Of a DNA stretch of 64,000 nucleotides, positions 59,892 through 64,000 are shown piece after piece. The notes below the pieces were generated by a model, which had not been told where the DNA came from, ran no database searches, and saw only the letters and a program-made list of their open reading frames with translations. Location of the stretch: contig NZ_JAUQWH010000029.1 in assembly GCF_030757795.1 (NCBI RefSeq), positions 1 through 64,000 of the forward strand, read 5' to 3'. The stretch is from Actinoplanes oryzae. Its GTDB lineage: Bacteria > Actinomycetota > Actinomycetes > Mycobacteriales > Micromonosporaceae. Position 1 is the stretch's first letter, and every line of letters starts with the position of its first letter. The translations under genes were made by a program, and so were the position numbers.

Positions 59892-62800
59892 TCAGCGGGG
59901 GGAGACGAGTTGCGGCCAGCGGGTCAGTTCGGCCGCGGTTGCCGGGTTGTCGAAGGACAGGGTGAAGGAGGCGTCGGCGGTGCGGCCGACGTTCCAGAGC
60001 AGGGCGCCGTCCAGGTCGTTGCTGTGGACGGCCCGGCCGGCCGCGGCGTAGAAGGCGGATCGGGCCGCCTCGTCGCCGCCGTCGGACAGGGAGTAGCCGA
60101 CCTCCTCCACGAGCACCGGCTTGCCGGCCGTGTCCGCGTCGGCGCGCCAGCCCTGGAGGACCGGGGTCAGCGTGGCCTCGTCGGTCAGGTACTTCGGGAA
60201 CAGGTGGGTGGAGCAGAGCGTGATGGACGGGACCGAGCACAGGTCGCCGAAGCCGCTGCCCGCGGGACCGGCCATCTCCGGGCGCGCCGGATAGCCCGTA
60301 CGGAAGCCCTCGGCGCCGATCGTCACCAGGTGGCGCTGGTCGAGGCTGGCCACGAAGCTCGCCATCCGTTCGGTCCAGTCGCGGACCGGGCCCCGGGGCT
60401 CGTTCATCAGGTCCCAGGCGAGGATGCCGGGCGAGTCGGCGAGCCGGACGCCGTGGTCGTCGGTCCAGGTGAGCACCCGCCGGACCTGGTCCTGGAAGGG
60501 CCCCGGCGACGTGAAGAAGTCCGGGGCGATCCCGCCGAAGTCGTCGTGGAAGTTGGACAGGGTGCAGACCAGGCGGACCGAGCGGCGGGAGGCGTACTGG
60601 GCCGTGGCGGCCAGGGTCCGCAGGGTCGCGTCGCTGATGCCGCCGTCCTTGTCGAAGCACCACGTGCGGATCGTGTTGTGGCCCGCGTTGGCGAGCGCGT
60701 CGATGCGCGCGACGATGTCGGCGTACGGCTGGGTGAGCAGGTCGTAGCTGTTGACCCCGGCCGCGCGCCACCGCTCGCCGGCCAGAGAGAGATGCTGGCC
60801 CCGCTTCTGGACGAACTCCGACGCCGGCGGGCGGCGCTTGTACACGTGGATCGGGCCGCTGCGGTAGACCTCGGCGAAGTGGTCCTTGAGGATCGCGCGG
60901 GCCTGCGTGCCGAAGCCCTTCCACACCGCGTCGGTGTCGCCCTGCTGCAGGATGATCCAGGTGGCGTGCTTGCCGGGGTTGTCCAGGCTCTCCTGCCAGT
61001 ACGGCTTGTTGCCCACGCCGATCAGCGAGTGCATCGGGACGCCGCTCTCGACGGGCCCGATCGGGCGCCGGTAGTCGTCCATGAGCACCAGGCCCGAGTC
61101 GTAGTGCGCGCGCATCCACGCCTCGACGGGCGGCGCGTCCGGGCCCTTGGAGACGAGCTGGGAGGAGAGGCCGTGGGTGCCGTCCTCGTACGTCATGACC
61201 CGGCTCGTCGCCACGGACACCGCGCCCTGGGCGAGGATCACCGCCACGAGCACCGGCCCGAGGATCTTCGGCCGGCGTGCGGCCAGGAACGCGACGAACA
61301 GGCCGATGGGCAGCAGCGCCTGCAGGCCGTACCGGATGTTGCTCATCGTGTAGGGCACGTTGTCGGGCACGAACCTGGGCAGGATGAGCGACGCCTGCCC
61401 GAGCCAGAGCGACAGGATGTAGAAGGCGAAACTGCTCAGGGCCACGAACCCGATGAGGACGGGACCGAGCGTGCGCTTCCGCACCGCGGAGGCGACGAGC
61501 CCGACCAGCCCCGCCCCGGCGACCACCATCAAGGTCGAGCCGGCGACGATGCGGACGTCCTCGAACCAGTAGACGACGGACTTGCCGGCGTTGTGATAGG
61601 TCGGCAGCAGGCCCGTACGCAGGAAGAATTGTTGTTGTTCGGCGGAGCCGTACACGCTGGACGCGAAGTAGAGCGGATCGGAGAAGATGAGCTGGTTCCA
61701 CACGAGCCAGCCGCCGATGCCGGCGAAGGCCAGCACGCCGAAGAGGATGACCAGCCCGCTCCGGCGGGTCCGGAAGGCGATCAGGGCCACGACGACGGCC
61801 TCCATGCAGACCAGCGCCCAGCCGTCGTAGCGGGCCAGCGTGGCGAGGCCGCCGAAGAGCCCGGCCAGCACCAGGCTGCTCGTGCCGCCGCGCAGGACCC
61901 ACTTCGCCAGGAAGTACAGCGAGGTGGTGACCATCGCCAGCAGCAGCACCTCGGTCATCGGCGTCGCCGCCAGGTACAGCGTGTTGGGGTTGGCGAGGAT
62001 CACCAGCGGGGCGAGCCAGCTGACCCACGCCTGCTTCGTCAGCAGGTACGCCAGCTTGTACGCCATCACGCACAGCAGCACGAGCGCCGGCACACTGACG
62101 GCCGGGCCGGCGATGCCGCTGCGCCACATGTCGTCGTTGGCCACGAACGGCAGCATGCTCAGGTGCGGCAGCGGCAGCCACACGCTGCCGAGCTGCGCGA
62201 ACCCGCCGGTCAGCCCGCCGACGACGCGCTTGGCGATGTTGAGGTGCGCCTCGGCGTCGCCGTACGCGAGCACGACGTGGTGCTGCATCGCCCAGACGCT
62301 CGCCGCGATCCCGGCGACCAGCGCGAGGATCCCGACCAGCCAGGTGTGCATCCGCAGCCGGGACCGCTCGCGCCCGTTGAAGCGGGCCCGCATCGCGAAG
62401 AACTCGCGGATCGCCCGCCGGATGACGGCGGGGTCGCCGCCGGTCGCCTCGCCGAAGCGCCGCGGCAGGTGGGTGACGGGCAGCTCGCGCACCCGCAGCC
62501 CGTGCTGCCGCGCCTGGTAGAGCAGCTCGGTGTTGATCATCGCGCTGTCCGCGGTGAGCTCCAGCCGGTCGAGGGCGGAGCGGCGCAGCAGCTTGAAGGC
62601 GCAGTCGACGTCGCGGACCCGGGTGCCGAAGAACAGCCGTCCGGCCAGGTTGAACAGGTGCGCGTTGCGGCGGCGCGACCACGGGTCCTGCCGCTTGCGG
62701 CGCCACCCGGTGACGATGTCCGCGTCGTCGGTGAGCGGGACGAGCCGGGGCAGCTCGGCGAGGTCGAACTGCCGGTCGCTGTCGGTGAACAGCACCCAGT

Positions 62801-63113
62801 CCATGGTCGCGGCGGCGAGGGCCCGGCGCACCGTCGGCCCGTACCCCAGGTTGGTCCCGTTGCGGACGAGCCGGACCACCTTCCCGTGTACGGCCGCCAG
62901 CTGCTCGACGATCGCGGCGGTCCGGTCGGTGCTGCCGTCGTCGACGACCACGACCTCGTACGTGTCGGTGACCGCCGCGGCGGCGCTGATCGCGTCGCGG
63001 ACGGCCTCGGCGATGTTCTCCGCCTCGTTGTGCGCGGGCATGACCACCGACAGGGAGGTCAGCCGGTGCGGCGGGGCGTAGCGGAAGTGCTCGGGGGCGA
63101 CGGCGAGGGTCAT
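59892..63113 (-). CDS. GT2 glycosyltransferase / polytopic membrane / GH5-like fusion
   Basis: 1073 residues from ATG 63113, which overlaps the upstream stop by 4 bp. Residues about 20-245 are a family-2 glycosyltransferase of the dolichyl-phosphate mannosyltransferase type (LSVVMPAHNEAENIAEAV, DDGSTD 58-63, DSDRQFD). Residues about 255-635 hold about ten transmembrane helices with a GT-C-like appearance. Residues about 770-1073 form a GH5/mannanase-like domain: Asn904-Glu905-Pro906 in DLMNEPRG as acid/base and Glu1004 in VEEVGYS as probable nucleophile. The GH part should lie outside the membrane. Coupling to the neighbouring synthase-like gene suggests export and trimming of an exopolysaccharide. 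Confidence 0.85.
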   Translation of the reverse strand: MTLAVAPEHFRYAPPHRLTSLSVVMPAHNEAENIAEAVRDAISAAAAVTDTYEVVVVDDGSTDRTAAIVEQLAAVHGKVVRLVRNGTNLGYGPTVRRALAAATMDWVLFTDSDRQFDLAELPRLVPLTDDADIVTGWRRKRQDPWSRRRNAHLFNLAGRLFFGTRVRDVDCAFKLLRRSALDRLELTADSAMINTELLYQARQHGLRVRELPVTHLPRRFGEATGGDPAVIRRAIREFFAMRARFNGRERSRLRMHTWLVGILALVAGIAASVWAMQHHVVLAYGDAEAHLNIAKRVVGGLTGGFAQLGSVWLPLPHLSMLPFVANDDMWRSGIAGPAVSVPALVLLCVMAYKLAYLLTKQAWVSWLAPLVILANPNTLYLAATPMTEVLLLAMVTTSLYFLAKWVLRGGTSSLVLAGLFGGLATLARYDGWALVCMEAVVVALIAFRTRRSGLVILFGVLAFAGIGGWLVWNQLIFSDPLYFASSVYGSAEQQQFFLRTGLLPTYHNAGKSVVYWFEDVRIVAGSTLMVVAGAGLVGLVASAVRKRTLGPVLIGFVALSSFAFYILSLWLGQASLILPRFVPDNVPYTMSNIRYGLQALLPIGLFVAFLAARRPKILGPVLVAVILAQGAVSVATSRVMTYEDGTHGLSSQLVSKGPDAPPVEAWMRAHYDSGLVLMDDYRRPIGPVESGVPMHSLIGVGNKPYWQESLDNPGKHATWIILQQGDTDAVWKGFGTQARAILKDHFAEVYRSGPIHVYKRRPPASEFVQKRGQHLSLAGERWRAAGVNSYDLLTQPYADIVARIDALANAGHNTIRTWCFDKDGGISDATLRTLAATAQYASRRSVRLVCTLSNFHDDFGGIAPDFFTSPGPFQDQVRRVLTWTDDHGVRLADSPGILAWDLMNEPRGPVRDWTERMASFVASLDQRHLVTIGAEGFRTGYPARPEMAGPAGSGFGDLCSVPSITLCSTHLFPKYLTDEATLTPVLQGWRADADTAGKPVLVEEVGYSLSDGGDEAARSAFYAAAGRAVHSNDLDGALLWNVGRTADASFTLSFDNPATAAELTRWPQLVSPR

Positions 63114-64000
63114 CGGGCTGTCTCCTGCTCCAGGTGCAGGCCGTGGACGGTCTTCTCCCAGTAGTGCGGCCGCAGGATCAGCTGGACGAGCGCCTTCGCC
63201 GCCGCGACCGACATGAGCAGCCAGTAGAACGGGGACAGGAGGCCGTACTTGATGAGGTCGTGGTTGCCGCGGCGCGCGCTGCCCAGCAGGAATGTGTAGA
63301 CGAACAGCAGGTTGCCCACGGCCAGGGTGAAGACCGCCGGGTAGAACACCCACGCCGGATAGAACTGTTCGATCCGCTCGCCGATCGCCGCGCGGAAGGC
63401 GAAGTACGCGATCGTCGCCGCCCACATCAGCGGGTTGATGTAGTTGACCAGCACCTTGCCGCCGATGACCAGCAGGAACGTCAGGAAGTGCGGGTCGCGG
63501 GTGTGCCGCAGGTCCCAGCCGCCGCGGGTGTGCACGAGCAGCGTCTGCAGGTAGCCCTTGATCCAGCGGGAGCGTTGCCGGATCCAGTTGCGGACCCGCG
63601 GGTTGGCCTCCTCGTACGTGGTGCTGTCGAGCATGCCCGTGCGGAAGCCCTGCCGGTAGAGCCGGATGCCGAGGTCGGCGTCCTCGGTCACGTTGTACGG
63701 ATCCCAGCCGCCCAGCCCGCGCAGCACCCCGGCCCGGAAGTGATTCGACGTCCCGCCCAGCGGAATGGGACCGCCGAGCCGTTGCAGCCCGCGCAACATC
63801 AGATCGAACCAGAGGCTGTACTCGGCGGTGAACAGCCGGGTCAGCACGTTTTGCCGAGGATTGTAGAAATTGAGCGGCGCCTGCAGGCACGCGACCCGCG
63901 TGGACAGTTGATCGAAGGCCGTGACCGCCTTTTTCAATTGATCGGGCTCGGGCACGTCCTCGGCGTCGAAGATCACCACGTACTCGCCGCGGGCGATGGT
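63110..64000 (-). CDS. Processive family-2 glycosyltransferase, 5' end outside window
   Basis: About 297 residues are visible; the N-terminus lies beyond base 64000. The frame enters as TIARGEYVVIFDAEDVPEPD, with the D-x-D-type metal site. GGTSNHFRAGVLRGLGGWDP and TEDADLG follow, then the QxxRW motif in RQRSRWIKGYLQTLL, as in cellulose/hyaluronan synthase-like enzymes. Four or so transmembrane helices make up the C-terminal part. It is the upstream cistron of the GT2-GH5 fusion (ATGA overlap). Product sugar unknown. Confidence 0.9.
   Translation of the reverse strand, partial: TIARGEYVVIFDAEDVPEPDQLKKAVTAFDQLSTRVACLQAPLNFYNPRQNVLTRLFTAEYSLWFDLMLRGLQRLGGPIPLGGTSNHFRAGVLRGLGGWDPYNVTEDADLGIRLYRQGFRTGMLDSTTYEEANPRVRNWIRQRSRWIKGYLQTLLVHTRGGWDLRHTRDPHFLTFLLVIGGKVLVNYINPLMWAATIAYFAFRAAIGERIEQFYPAWVFYPAVFTLAVGNLLFVYTFLLGSARRGNHDLIKYGLLSPFYWLLMSVAAAKALVQLILRPHYWEKTVHGLHLEQETAR

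Noticed and set aside
63114..63890. N-terminal extension of the GT2-GH5 fusion protein to 1332 residues
   Set aside because: The extension is a frame-shifted shadow of the upstream glycosyltransferase; the family start MTLAVAPEHF at 63113 overlaps the upstream stop as ATGA.
59393..64000. A JetD (DUF2399/Toprim) gene downstream of jetC
   Set aside because: Both strands were read; only the Nudix gene and the reverse-strand glycosyltransferases are coding, and no Toprim-like DxD or DUF2399 region was seen.
1..64000. tRNA, rRNA, insertion sequence, prophage or origin
   Set aside because: No cloverleaf-like sequence, transposase, integrase, att-type repeat or DnaA-box cluster was recognised by eye; a tRNAscan and IS search would settle it.

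Overview
The window is very GC-rich, with almost every third codon position G or C, frequent GTG starts, many leaderless-type promoters and short intergenic gaps. Together with the gene families present (two DUF574-type methyltransferases, a PadR-controlled DrrAB-type ABC pair, LAxTG surface anchoring, a WYL regulator) this points to a filamentous actinomycete, probably Micromonosporaceae and perhaps Actinoplanes-like. The lineage is inferred from style and was not tested. Strand use alternates constantly: about a dozen convergent pairs occur and several overlap at their stop codons.

Layout. 1-2.9 kb: 3' part of a zinc alcohol dehydrogenase, a 5'-truncated serine beta-lactamase-like pseudogene and ndh. 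3.4-13.1 kb: a giant secreted repeat protein (about 3240 aa) ending in an LAATG sortase signal. 13.1-18 kb: a YbdK/GCS2 ligase, a six-copy 33-bp repeat array, and a padR / ABC ATPase / permease / P450 block with a clear PadR operator. 18-34 kb: a plant-polysaccharide zone (GH43 endo-arabinanase, GH9 cellulase, GH51 arabinofuranosidase, second GH43, large secreted alpha/beta hydrolase) mixed with an AraC regulator, a DHFR-like protein, a voltage-gated channel, a Gfo/Idh/MocA-like protein and a DUF574 methyltransferase. Two of the hydrolase genes carry LacI/CebR-type operators next to recognisable promoters, suggesting sugar-responsive control.

34-52 kb: a STAND-type ATPase with a sigma-like C-terminal helix-turn-helix, two paralogous lipoproteins flanking copC and a GNAT gene, a DppA-type peptidase with an MFS exporter, a LysR regulator, pobA, fdhA, an NmrA-like gene with a divergent TetR regulator and paired operators, a second DUF574 methyltransferase, a broken lipoprotein, an L,D-transpeptidase, a VOC protein, a WYL regulator and hypothetical genes.

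52.5-59.9 kb is the most notable region: a tightly coupled four-gene operon in which DUF2397 (TIGR02677), DUF2398 (TIGR02678) and an SMC-like TIGR02680 ATPase, the JetA/JetB/JetC set of a type II Wadjet-like plasmid-defence system, are followed not by the JetD (DUF2399) nuclease but by a translationally coupled NUDIX hydrolase. 59.9-64 kb, reverse strand, is an exopolysaccharide-type pair: a processive family-2 glycosyltransferase cut by the window edge, and a 1073-aa fusion of a family-2 glycosyltransferase, a polytopic membrane domain and a GH5-like glycosidase.

A recurring oddity is tandem repetition of gene 3' ends including the stop codon, seen at three separate genes (33 bp x6, 40 bp x4, 26 bp x2). 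No tRNA, rRNA, CRISPR array or insertion sequence was recognised.
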